Below are positions 25,724 to 34,798 of a stretch of DNA of 44,529 nt, in pieces. Under the pieces are notes generated by a model. That model worked only from the letters and a program-made list of their open reading frames with translations. It made no database searches and had not been told where the DNA came from. The stretch's first letter is position 1. Each line of letters starts with the position of its first letter. The DNA is from Chloroflexota bacterium (GTDB lineage Bacteria > Chloroflexota > Anaerolineae > Caldilineales > Caldilineaceae): contig JAPLGZ010000175.1 of assembly GCA_026389895.1 (NCBI GenBank), positions 1 through 44,529 of the forward strand. The letters run 5' to 3'. The position numbers were made by a program, and so were the translations under genes.

Positions 25724-27976
25724 ATGCAAGGATTTCTTAATTTAGCATGGTTGGTGCCTGTTCCAACTTTTCTTGCCTTTGCGGCGATTGTTTTGTTTGC
25801 CAATCGTAATAAGACGGTGAGTGCTTTAATTGCTATCGGCGGCGCTGTTCTTAGCTTTCTGTTAAGCTGGCCCATCGCGTTTAGCGCTTTTACTGCGGAT
25901 CATTTTGGCCAACATCCAGTTGAAGCCCAACTTTTTTCAATTCCGACCGGGACGAGTGATCTTTGGATTGGCTATCAAGTTGATCCTGCGAATGCACTCA
26001 TGCTCTTCATGTCGTCATTTCTGTTGGTGATGATCTTCATCTATGCCAGCGGTTACATGACTTTCCCCGCTCACCTAAGCCCTGCCACTTATCCGATCGC
26101 CGCGGCGCAAGGCAAAGATCCTCGCTATAGCCGTTTTATGGCTTATATCAGCCTTTTTGCCACGGGGATGATGGGGCTGGTAGTCTCTAATTCATTATTG
26201 ACATTCTTTATCTTCTGGGAAATCATGGGCCTATGTAGCTATCTGCTCATTGGTTTCTGGTATGAGAAAAAATCGGCGCAGGCCGCTTCGATTAAAGCGT
26301 TTATGACCACACGCGTTGGCGATGTGTTCATGTTGGTTGGGTTGATGTTTCTCTATATTCATAGCCAATCGGGCAACTTGCTATTTAGCGATATTCTCTC
26401 GGCGGAGAACCTACATCATCTAGCTACGCTGTCTGTGACAGTGCCGCTCATCAATGTCACTGTCCCGTGGGTGGCTCCGATTGCCATTCTGATTTTCTTT
26501 GGCACAGTGGGTAAAAGCGCTCAATTTCCCTTACATGTCTGGCTACCAGACGCAATGGAAGGGCCAACCCCTGTAAGCGCCATGATTCATGCTGCGACTA
26601 TGGTTTCCGCCGGTGTCTTCTTGTTGGTGCGGATGTTCCCGCTCTTTGCTACGGCTGGTGAAGTAGCGCCTGGCACAATGCACTTTGTCGCCTTCATTGG
26701 AGCCTTTACTGCCCTCTTCGCTTCGACCATTGCCATTGCGCAGTGGGATATTAAACGTGTGCTGGCCTATTCGACAATCAGCCAACTCGGTTACATGGTT
26801 GCGGCCATTGGTATCGGTGCTTATGTACCCGCGCTTTTTCACTTAATCACCCATGCCTTTTTTAAGGCCTTACTCTTCCTGGGTTCGGGTAGTGTAATTC
26901 ACGGTGTGGAACATGGCCTTCATCATGTTCATGAACATGGTCATCATGACGAACCCGCACCAGGCGGTGAGCATGGCGGTAAAGAAGGCCATACACCGAC
27001 AGAAGCCGCGGGTCATGGCCATACGGGTTTGGTCATACACCGCAAAGACGGCGATCTCAACCTAGAAGATCCTCAAGATATGCGTAACATGGGTGGCTTA
27101 TTAAGCCGAATGCCACGCACTGGCTGGACATTTATTATCGGTGGTCTAGCGCTGAGTGGCTTTCCGTTGACGGCTGGCTTCTGGTCGAAAGATGAAATCC
27201 TGGGCAATGCTTGGGGTGGTGGTAATACCTTAGTCTTTGGCGCTCTAGTAATCTCGGCCTTTTTGACAGCTTTCTACACTGCACGTCAAATTGGTCTAAC
27301 CTTTCTGGGCAAGCCCCGCACCGAGATGGCCAAACATGCGCCAGAGAGTGTGCCAAGTATGACTTGGCCTTTGATTCTAATTACACCGTTTGCACTCTTG
27401 CTCGGCTTTATCGGGACACCTTGGGGCAATTGGATCGAAGGCTTCATGGAACCCTATATTGAACATCTGGAATTCCATGCCCTGCATGTCGAGTTTAGCT
27501 TCATCCCGATGTTGGTCTCCATTGTGGTCGCGGTGGGTGGTCTAGTTGCTGGCTACTATGTCTATGGACAAGGTTTAGCTGAGGGGCAAGTTGACCCATT
27601 GCGCAACTGGCTGGGGCCACTCTGGCTGGTCTTTCATAACAAATATTGGATCGATGAGTTTTACAAGGGCACTGTGGTGGCTTTTTCCCACTGGCTTTCC
27701 AAAGTGCTCTACTGGTTTGATGACCTGTGGGTGATCGATCCGATTGTCGATGGGATTGGTCAATTGGGTGTATGGTTGGCTAGGCTGGCCGCTGAATTTG
27801 ATCGTTTGGTAGTCGATGGCCTCGTAAACTTGGCTGGCTGGCTGTCCAATCGAGCGGGTGGCATTTTGCGCAATACCCAAGATGGTCAGGTTCAGGTTTA
27901 TCTGTTATTGCTGGTAGTTTCGATGACTGTCTGGTTGCTACTAAAGGCGCTACCAATTTTCTTGAAGCTAGTATAG
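25724..27976 (+). CDS. nuoL: NADH-quinone oxidoreductase subunit L (set 2, with His-rich loop)
   Basis: A 750-residue ND5-type proton-pumping subunit, longer than the usual 610-680. The channel residues look intact: helix-5 Glu in [19 protein letters not shown] and the lysine helix in [38 protein letters not shown] and [13 protein letters not shown] follow. At about residues 393-440 (bases 26900-27040) the family's short loop, which reads HGLHGELDIRKMGG in set 1, is expanded by about 45 residues. The insert is rich in His, Gly and Glu ([26 protein letters not shown]). The long lateral amphipathic helix region and C-terminal anchor are present. Start ATG 25724 has GAGG about 8 bases upstream. 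This is the only intact nuoL in the window. Confidence 0.94.
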   Translation: MQGFLNLAWLVPVPTFLAFAAIVLFANRNKTVSALIAIGGAVLSFLLSWPIAFSAFTADHFGQHPVEAQLFSIPTGTSDLWIGYQVDPANALMLFMSSFLLVMIFIYASGYMTFPAHLSPATYPIAAAQGKDPRYSRFMAYISLFATGMMGLVVSNSLLTFFIFWEIMGLCSYLLIGFWYEKKSAQAASIKAFMTTRVGDVFMLVGLMFLYIHSQSGNLLFSDILSAENLHHLATLSVTVPLINVTVPWVAPIAILIFFGTVGKSAQFPLHVWLPDAMEGPTPVSAMIHAATMVSAGVFLLVRMFPLFATAGEVAPGTMHFVAFIGAFTALFASTIAIAQWDIKRVLAYSTISQLGYMVAAIGIGAYVPALFHLITHAFFKALLFLGSGSVIHGVEHGLHHVHEHGHHDEPAPGGEHGGKEGHTPTEAAGHGHTGLVIHRKDGDLNLEDPQDMRNMGGLLSRMPRTGWTFIIGGLALSGFPLTAGFWSKDEILGNAWGGGNTLVFGALVISAFLTAFYTARQIGLTFLGKPRTEMAKHAPESVPSMTWPLILITPFALLLGFIGTPWGNWIEGFMEPYIEHLEFHALHVEFSFIPMLVSIVVAVGGLVAGYYVYGQGLAEGQVDPLRNWLGPLWLVFHNKYWIDEFYKGTVVAFSHWLSKVLYWFDDLWVIDPIVDGIGQLGVWLARLAAEFDRLVVDGLVNLAGWLSNRAGGILRNTQDGQVQVYLLLLVVSMTVWLLLKALPIFLKLV

Positions 27977-27982
27977 AAAAGA

Positions 27983-28048
27983 GGTAAGAAGTAGGGAACG
28001 GGAAGTAGGTATCAAGTGTGCTTACTCCTTACTCCTTATTTCCTACTT
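27983..28048 (+). repeat. Low-complexity self-complementary spacer, nuoL-nuoM gap (set 2)
   Basis: AAGTAGG occurs twice (27989-27995, 28003-28009) and is complementary to CCTACTT (28042-28048). CTTACTC repeats at 28021-28034 add a second repeat family. The whole 123-base gap is built of such words. No T-tract and no gene. Confidence 0.45.
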
Positions 28049-28111
28049 GGTTTATTGATTCAAGTTTAAACATAAGCTTGAATTTCCAAAAATAGGGCTG
28101 TGGAGGAAACA

Positions 28112-29728
<1,617 letters not shown>

Positions 29729-29768
29729 GGAATTTATCCGAAAAGTAGCTTAAAGCGGTCATGGGCGC

Positions 29769-29817
29769 CAGACAATTGACTAGGCCTGCGAAACATATGC
29801 TGCTTGTCAATTGTCTG
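29769..29817 (+). repeat. 12-bp-arm inverted repeat between nuoM and nuoN (set 2)
   Basis: CAGACAATTGAC (29769-29780) and GTCAATTGTCTG (29806-29817) are perfect complements with a 25-base loop, in a 139-base gap. There is no T-tract downstream (GCCGTTCACTAAG), so it is an intercistronic mRNA hairpin or a binding site, not a clear terminator. Confidence 0.55.
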
Positions 29818-29867
29818 CCGTTCACTAAGAAAAATTTTCGGATCGATATTAAATGAGGGAGTAGGCC

Positions 29868-31409
29868 TTGAACGCGATTTCGGTTACCTCACTGGGTTCA
29901 CTAATGCCTGAGATCATCTTATTGATCGGTGGGCTGCTGATCCTAATTTTAGATACAGCAATGAGCGAAGAAAATGACTCGGGACGCGGTTATATGGCGA
30001 TCGCCGTTGTCTTCCTGCTGGCTGCCATAGTGCCTGTTTATCTCTTGCTGAATACAAAACCCCATACGGCGCTGATGGTGGTTGACGTTGATCCATTTGC
30101 CGTCTTCATGAAATTTACCATCTATATTGGCATGGCACTAGTGGCCATTACCGGTGGTAGTTTTATGAATCAGCATGTCAAGGGTCGTGGCGAATTCTGG
30201 ACCTTGTTCATGTTTGTGACTATCGCCATGAGCTTGGCTGTGAGCGCCAATAACCTGATTTTGCTCTTCTTATCGATTGAATTTTTATCGATTACAAGCT
30301 ATCTACTGGTCGGTTTTATTCGCGAAGATCAACGGAGTTCTGAGGCGGGCGTCAAATATTTCTTGTATGGCTCTGTTGCTTCATCGATTATGCTTTATGG
30401 GATGAGCATGTTGTATGGTGCAACTGGCTCCTTGATGTTGGTGGATATTGGGAAAGGCTTTGCCGCTAATAAAGACCTGGGTACGCTGGTGTTGCCTGCG
30501 GTGCTGCTGGTGCTGGTCGGTCTGGGTTTTAAAACCAGCTTGGCCCCATTCCATCAATGGGCTCCTGATACTTATGAAGGTGCACCCACGCCAGTAACGG
30601 CCTATCTCTCGACTGCTTCTAAAACCGTCGGTTTTGCCGTAATCGTGCGTGTGCTGTTGATCGGCTTAGGCTCCTTTAGCCATGAATGGGTGCCTATCCT
30701 GGCTGGTCTTAGCATCTTTACGATGACAGTCGGCAATTTGGTCGCCTTGCGTCAGACTAGCGTAAAGCGCACATTGGCCTACAGTTCGGTTGCGCAAGCC
30801 GGTTATATTTTGATGGGGTTGGTTGCTGTTGTTTCATCTACCCAAGGCGATTTAAAAACCTTGGCGATGAATGGCTTGAATGGCCTCATGATCTATCTCT
30901 TTGCCTACTTATTTACAAATGTCGGCGCGTTCATGGTCGTTATGGCCGTTGAAGCGTTTACAGGTGGTTCGGATATTAGCGCCTTTGAAAATTTAAGCAG
31001 ACGCTCGCCAGCGCTTGCCTGGTCGATGTTTATCTTTTTGTTGAGCTTGACCGGCATTCCGCTCACCGGCGGTTTTATGGGTAAGTTTTTCGTGTTTGGC
31101 GCCGCAGTACAACATCAATATTATTGGCTAACTGCGATTGCCTTGATCAATACGGGTATTGCTGGGTTTTACTATCTAAATATTATCCGTGCCATGTTTT
31201 TTGGAACATCGGGAATTGGAACCTATGCTGGCGAGGTCGCTGCTAGCGGAGAAGGAACCGTTGCTACGAGCGCAATGTCGATCAGCATTCCAATTCAGAT
31301 TGGCCTTGTAATCTGTGTCATTGCTACGGTCTGGATCGGGCTCTACCCACCTAGCGTCATTGAGTGGGCCAATAACGCATCCAGAACGTTACTGGGACTG
31401 GGTTCCTGA
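29868..31409 (+). CDS. nuoN: NADH-quinone oxidoreductase subunit N (set 2)
   Basis: A 513-residue ND2-type antiporter-like subunit, the last gene of cluster 2. The helix-5 glutamate is in LFLSIEFLSITSYLLVGF. The lysine helix is GLGFKTSLAPFHQWAPDTY, and EGAPTPVTAYLSTASKTVGF contains the second conserved lysine. The start is TTG 29868, preceded 6 bases upstream by GGGAG; the first in-frame ATG (29904) would remove only 12 residues and lacks a ribosome site. It is followed 29 bases later by a rho-independent terminator (31439-31478), which closes the cluster. Confidence 0.94.
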   Translation: MNAISVTSLGSLMPEIILLIGGLLILILDTAMSEENDSGRGYMAIAVVFLLAAIVPVYLLLNTKPHTALMVVDVDPFAVFMKFTIYIGMALVAITGGSFMNQHVKGRGEFWTLFMFVTIAMSLAVSANNLILLFLSIEFLSITSYLLVGFIREDQRSSEAGVKYFLYGSVASSIMLYGMSMLYGATGSLMLVDIGKGFAANKDLGTLVLPAVLLVLVGLGFKTSLAPFHQWAPDTYEGAPTPVTAYLSTASKTVGFAVIVRVLLIGLGSFSHEWVPILAGLSIFTMTVGNLVALRQTSVKRTLAYSSVAQAGYILMGLVAVVSSTQGDLKTLAMNGLNGLMIYLFAYLFTNVGAFMVVMAVEAFTGGSDISAFENLSRRSPALAWSMFIFLLSLTGIPLTGGFMGKFFVFGAAVQHQYYWLTAIALINTGIAGFYYLNIIRAMFFGTSGIGTYAGEVAASGEGTVATSAMSISIPIQIGLVICVIATVWIGLYPPSVIEWANNASRTLLGLGS

Positions 31410-31438
31410 TTTTACGAAGCTTTGTTTATTAGAAGTTT

Positions 31439-31478
31439 AAACGTCAAGGGATGGAACTAAGCGCCTCCCTTGACGTTT
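31439..31478 (+). terminator. Rho-independent terminator of nuo cluster 2
   Basis: Arms AAACGTCAAGGGA (31439-31451) and TCCCTTGACGTTT (31466-31478) are perfect over 13 bases with a 14-base loop and are followed by CTTTATGT. It lies 29 bases after the nuoN stop on the same strand. Confidence 0.8.
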
Positions 31479-31637
31479 CTTTATGTAAAATCGGCATCTG
31501 CTTTTCTTTTTCGTGATAAGGTAGCGTATTCTATTTTTAATATGGATTTGCTGTCGCTATCCCTGGTAGTCTGGGCTAGATGCGTTATAATCAGGATGCG
31601 CCCAATTTGAATTTATTTTATCGGAATTGATACTATT

Positions 31638-33476
31638 GTGAATTTTTCTTTTAGACGACAGGGGCAAATGCCTCGGATTTCGCGCCATTTTACCTTCATC
31701 CAGTGGCTCGTGCTGTTATTGGCCCTGAGCACATTGCTAGTGCCAACCTGGGTGATAGCCCAAAGTGGTGTTGCGCCCTCGCCCAATCCTGTCCTTAGTC
31801 TGGCTGTTGCGCCGGGTTCACCTGATCGCGTGCTGGCTGGTACGTTGAACTCACCGAAACCACCGGGCATCTATCGCAGCAAAGATGGAGGCCGCAACTG
31901 GGAGACAATTAACCAAGGCTTGCGCGAAAATATGAGCGTGGCAAGCCTGACCTTTGATCCCCAAAATGCTAAGTTGATTTTTGCGGCCGACGGGGGTTTT
32001 GGATTTCTATTTCGCAGCAAAAACGGTGGCGATACCTGGGAAGAAGTGCCTGGTTTCAAGGATCTGTTAAGTGAAAATAGCGCGGTCGGGCGCATCTATG
32101 CCACAGTTGAGCAGACAAAAACAGTCTTCTATACAGGCACACGGTTTGATGGTGTATTGCGCAGTGATAGCGGCGGTGATAAATGGCAAAAACTAAGTGA
32201 TGGGCTGGCCGGCGAGGCGTTGCGGGTGCGGGCTTTTGCTACCTACAGCAACACCCTCTACATTGGCACCCATAATGGCATGTACCGTTTGCCGGCCGGC
32301 ACTTCTACGTGGTCGCAAGTGACAACTTTTCCCTCCACCGATATACTCTTCAGCCTCCTCGTGCATGATAAGCAGTTATATGTAGGCGCTGGTGATGGGC
32401 TTTATGTCAGCCCAGATGGTGATAATTGGACAAAAGTTGCCAATTTCCCGGTGACGGCGGTCAATGCAATGGTTAGTACAGGACGACTATTAGTGGCTGC
32501 CACGGATATCGGGCTCTGGAGTGGTTCGGGGGAGACATGGCAACAGTCCACCCTCAATGGGGCACCTTATGGTGGGTCGGTCTTTGCACTGGCGAATACA
32601 CCGAAGGCCGCCCGCACGATTTATGCCGGCACTCAACTTGATTGGGTTTTACGTAGCGATGATGAAGGCGTCACTTTTCATGCCGTTGCCGACATGCCGG
32701 CGCTGGATGTAAAATTAGCACTGGCGACACCAACGCCCACCCCAACCTTTACGCCGACTCCGACGAATACGCCGACCCCGACAAATACGGCAACCGAAAC
32801 CCCAACCCCAACCCCAAGCAATACCGCGACCTTTACGCCGTTGCCAACGGATACATCCACCCCGACCTTTACACCCTTGCCAACCAATACGTCCACTGAG
32901 ACACCACTACCGACGAATACGCCATTGCCAACAGATACGCCGATTATTGCGGCGTCGCCGACACCAGGCAGTGCTGTCACAGATAGCGTACCTGTAACCA
33001 GTAGTGGACCAATTAGCATTGCCGTGGTTCTGCCGACCGTGGTAGTCGGAACACCTGGCCAGCGTCCCGCCGCGACCCCCAATACGGCACAAGGAATTCC
33101 TACGGCATCGAGTCTTACCTCTGCTAATGTGTTAACGCTTAGTATGTCAACATCGCAACCTTTGACGCCGACAATCACGCCTTTGCCCGCAACGCCACTA
33201 TTAGCAACGCCAACGCCTGATGTTGCTGTGTCAGAGGCAAGCCCAACTGTGGCCGCAACCCCAGCAGCTACTGACACTGCGCTGCCTACGCCTACACCAA
33301 CCACACCGCTTACCCCGACCATCACACCAACGCCAACGGCTACCTCAACCCCGATTGATGTCGGGAAAGTAATCTATACCAGTTTGCCACCAGTCTTCGT
33401 GGGCGCCAGTGTTTTGTTGGTATTCGTGATTTTCGCCGCGGGTATGTCGGTTGTGCGTGGACCGCGCGATATTTAA
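31638..33476 (+). CDS. Cell-surface BNR-repeat protein with Thr/Pro-rich linker and C-terminal anchor
   Basis: 612 residues if translated from GTG 31638. ATG 31668 (10 codons in, with AGGGG close upstream) is an alternative, and either gives a signal peptide ending around VIAQSGV. Residues about 50-355 form a beta-propeller-like region with repeated BNR/Asp-box units, e.g. SKDGGRNWE, SKNGGDTWE, SDSGGDKWQ, SPDGDNWTK and SDDEGVTFH. Residues about 360-580 are a low-complexity linker of TPTPT, TNTPT and LPTDT units. The protein ends with one hydrophobic helix (about 583-603) and a short RGPRDI tail. It is thus exported and anchored with the propeller held away from the membrane. Ligand or partner is unknown. 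It is probably a single-gene unit between two terminators. Confidence 0.85.
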   Translation: MNFSFRRQGQMPRISRHFTFIQWLVLLLALSTLLVPTWVIAQSGVAPSPNPVLSLAVAPGSPDRVLAGTLNSPKPPGIYRSKDGGRNWETINQGLRENMSVASLTFDPQNAKLIFAADGGFGFLFRSKNGGDTWEEVPGFKDLLSENSAVGRIYATVEQTKTVFYTGTRFDGVLRSDSGGDKWQKLSDGLAGEALRVRAFATYSNTLYIGTHNGMYRLPAGTSTWSQVTTFPSTDILFSLLVHDKQLYVGAGDGLYVSPDGDNWTKVANFPVTAVNAMVSTGRLLVAATDIGLWSGSGETWQQSTLNGAPYGGSVFALANTPKAARTIYAGTQLDWVLRSDDEGVTFHAVADMPALDVKLALATPTPTPTFTPTPTNTPTPTNTATETPTPTPSNTATFTPLPTDTSTPTFTPLPTNTSTETPLPTNTPLPTDTPIIAASPTPGSAVTDSVPVTSSGPISIAVVLPTVVVGTPGQRPAATPNTAQGIPTASSLTSANVLTLSMSTSQPLTPTITPLPATPLLATPTPDVAVSEASPTVAATPAATDTALPTPTPTTPLTPTITPTPTATSTPIDVGKVIYTSLPPVFVGASVLLVFVIFAAGMSVVRGPRDI

Positions 33477-33493
33477 TTAAAAATGAGCTACAT

Positions 33494-33532
33494 GCAGAAC
33501 GAGCCCATATCATTGATATGGGCTCGTTCTGC
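33494..33532. terminator. Long hairpin between convergent genes
   Basis: 19-base perfect arms (33494-33512 and 33514-33532; left arm begins GCAGAACGAGCCC), followed by GGTTTATATG. It lies 17 bases after the BNR-protein stop. It can terminate the plus-strand gene and shield the convergent minus-strand gene at 33662, though its T-tract is poor. Confidence 0.7.
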
Positions 33533-33588
33533 GGTTTATATGTGTATCGACAGCAATCGCTTCTCGATTTTTCTCTCCAGATTCTATG

Positions 33589-33645
33589 AAAGCTTTTTCT
33601 CTATGTAACTCTGTGCCTCCTCCGTGCTCTCTGTGTAACTGTTTT
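33589..33645. repeat. CTCTGTGTAACT-type low-complexity direct repeat
   Basis: Two related words, TCTATGTAACTCTGTGC and TCTGTGTAACTGTTTTGC, are joined by CTCCTCCGTGCTC, giving a pyrimidine-biased run between convergent genes. Such CTCTGTG-type spacers are common in intergenic DNA of several phyla. No gene is present. Confidence 0.4.
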
Positions 33646-33661
33646 GCCTGTATATCAGGAG

Positions 33662-34744
33662 TTAATAAAATACCACCGAATTGATCATCCGGTCCATTTG
33701 TAGTTCAAGCATCGGATTATTAACTGGCACAATCACCCAGGCGCAGAAACTGCTGGGCACATCGGCGTAGCCAGTTGTACAATATTCATAGCGAACGTAA
33801 TCTGGCCCCTGGCGCACCCACTTGGTGCCCGCCCGTCCACCAATCGTAATTGGCGTCGTCAACACGGCATCTGTCGGTTTGATGTCGGCGTAGGCGGTGC
33901 TGAAGAAACCGATCAATTGTTCGCGCGGTTGCTCTGGAATGCCTAATTGCCAGGTTTCTAGAATCGAAGGATCACCCGGCGCATTCTGCGTTGGCATCCA
34001 TGAGCCGGGGTAGGCAAACGAGAAATGCATGCCATAGGCCCTTGGCCAGCCAATGCCCGCTAGACGGGTAGGCACGGGGGTGGGTGGTGGCGCACCTGGT
34101 CCAACCAGAGAGATATTATCTAGATTAACATCCAATTCTTCCCCAGCATTGCCCCATTTTTTCCAGACACGCACGAAGATTGTAATCTGGTCGTCTGGCG
34201 CCGCAAAGGTAGTACGAAAGCGACTAATTTTACCGGGTGCTAAGCGTTCGTAATAATTATTCCAACCAACATCGATCCAATTATTGACCGCTTGCCAGGT
34301 GTTGGTCATGCCATAAGTCCAACCCACTTGTACGCGATAACGACCAGGTTCGTCACCAGGACCGGGGCGATTGGACCGGATCATACCCTGTAGACTCAGC
34401 GTATAGTTGGCATTTTTTGCCACCCGGAGGGTCTGCTGGAGGCCGGCATAGCGATCATTGTCTGCGGGGATGATATTTTTGTTGTTGATCTCAATCAACT
34501 GGCCGTGGGCGCCCTCGGCTACAACTGGCGGCCATTGCTCATCATAAAAGCCATAGGTAGCCCGACCACCATTCGTGAAACATTGCCAACCCAGCCCAAC
34601 GTCACCGCAGCCATCTTGGCGGACAAAGCCGCCTTCAAAGCCGCCATTTACGATTAAATTGACATTGAAAGTTTGGGCGTGCAAGGGTAAGGTCACACCA
34701 AGGAGCAATAATAGCAGGGCAAAAATTGAGTATCGTTTGCGCAT
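33662..34744 (-). CDS. Secreted two-domain protein (CBM-like N-terminal domain)
   Basis: 360 residues with a signal peptide (MRKRYSIFALLLLLLGV, cleavage around LHAQ at 21-24). The mature start NVNLIVNGGFEGGF, with later aromatic positions, VDVGWN and a DNISLVGPG end, is typical of jelly-roll carbohydrate-binding-like domains (about 25-215). A Pro-rich linker (PPPTPVP) leads to a second domain of about 130 residues starting GMHFSFAYPGSWMP, which resembles PsbP-like alpha/beta folds but is not identified. Function is unknown; extracellular binding is likely. It starts at ATG 34744, about 20 bases beyond the terminator hairpin of secA on the same strand, so it probably depends on its own promoter or on read-through. 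It converges on the BNR protein. Confidence 0.75.
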   Translation of the reverse strand: MRKRYSIFALLLLLLGVTLPLHAQTFNVNLIVNGGFEGGFVRQDGCGDVGLGWQCFTNGGRATYGFYDEQWPPVVAEGAHGQLIEINNKNIIPADNDRYAGLQQTLRVAKNANYTLSLQGMIRSNRPGPGDEPGRYRVQVGWTYGMTNTWQAVNNWIDVGWNNYYERLAPGKISRFRTTFAAPDDQITIFVRVWKKWGNAGEELDVNLDNISLVGPGAPPPTPVPTRLAGIGWPRAYGMHFSFAYPGSWMPTQNAPGDPSILETWQLGIPEQPREQLIGFFSTAYADIKPTDAVLTTPITIGGRAGTKWVRQGPDYVRYEYCTTGYADVPSSFCAWVIVPVNNPMLELQMDRMINSVVFY

Positions 34745-34763
34745 AACATCGCTTGGTAAAAAT

Positions 34764-34791
34764 GTAGCGGCGATTTCAAAATCGCCGCTAC
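34764..34791 (-). terminator. Rho-independent terminator of secA
   Basis: GTAGCGGCGATTT (34764-34776) and AAATCGCCGCTAC (34779-34791) are perfect 13-base arms. On the minus strand they are followed by ATTTTTACC. The hairpin begins 8 bases after the secA stop. Confidence 0.8.
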
Positions 34792-34798
34792 TTGGTTG

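Noticed and set aside
32678-33325. 215-codon frame on the minus strand, rich in Val and Gly
   Set aside because: It is the complement of the Thr/Pro repeat codons of the BNR surface protein; its repetitive VGVGV composition is an artefact.
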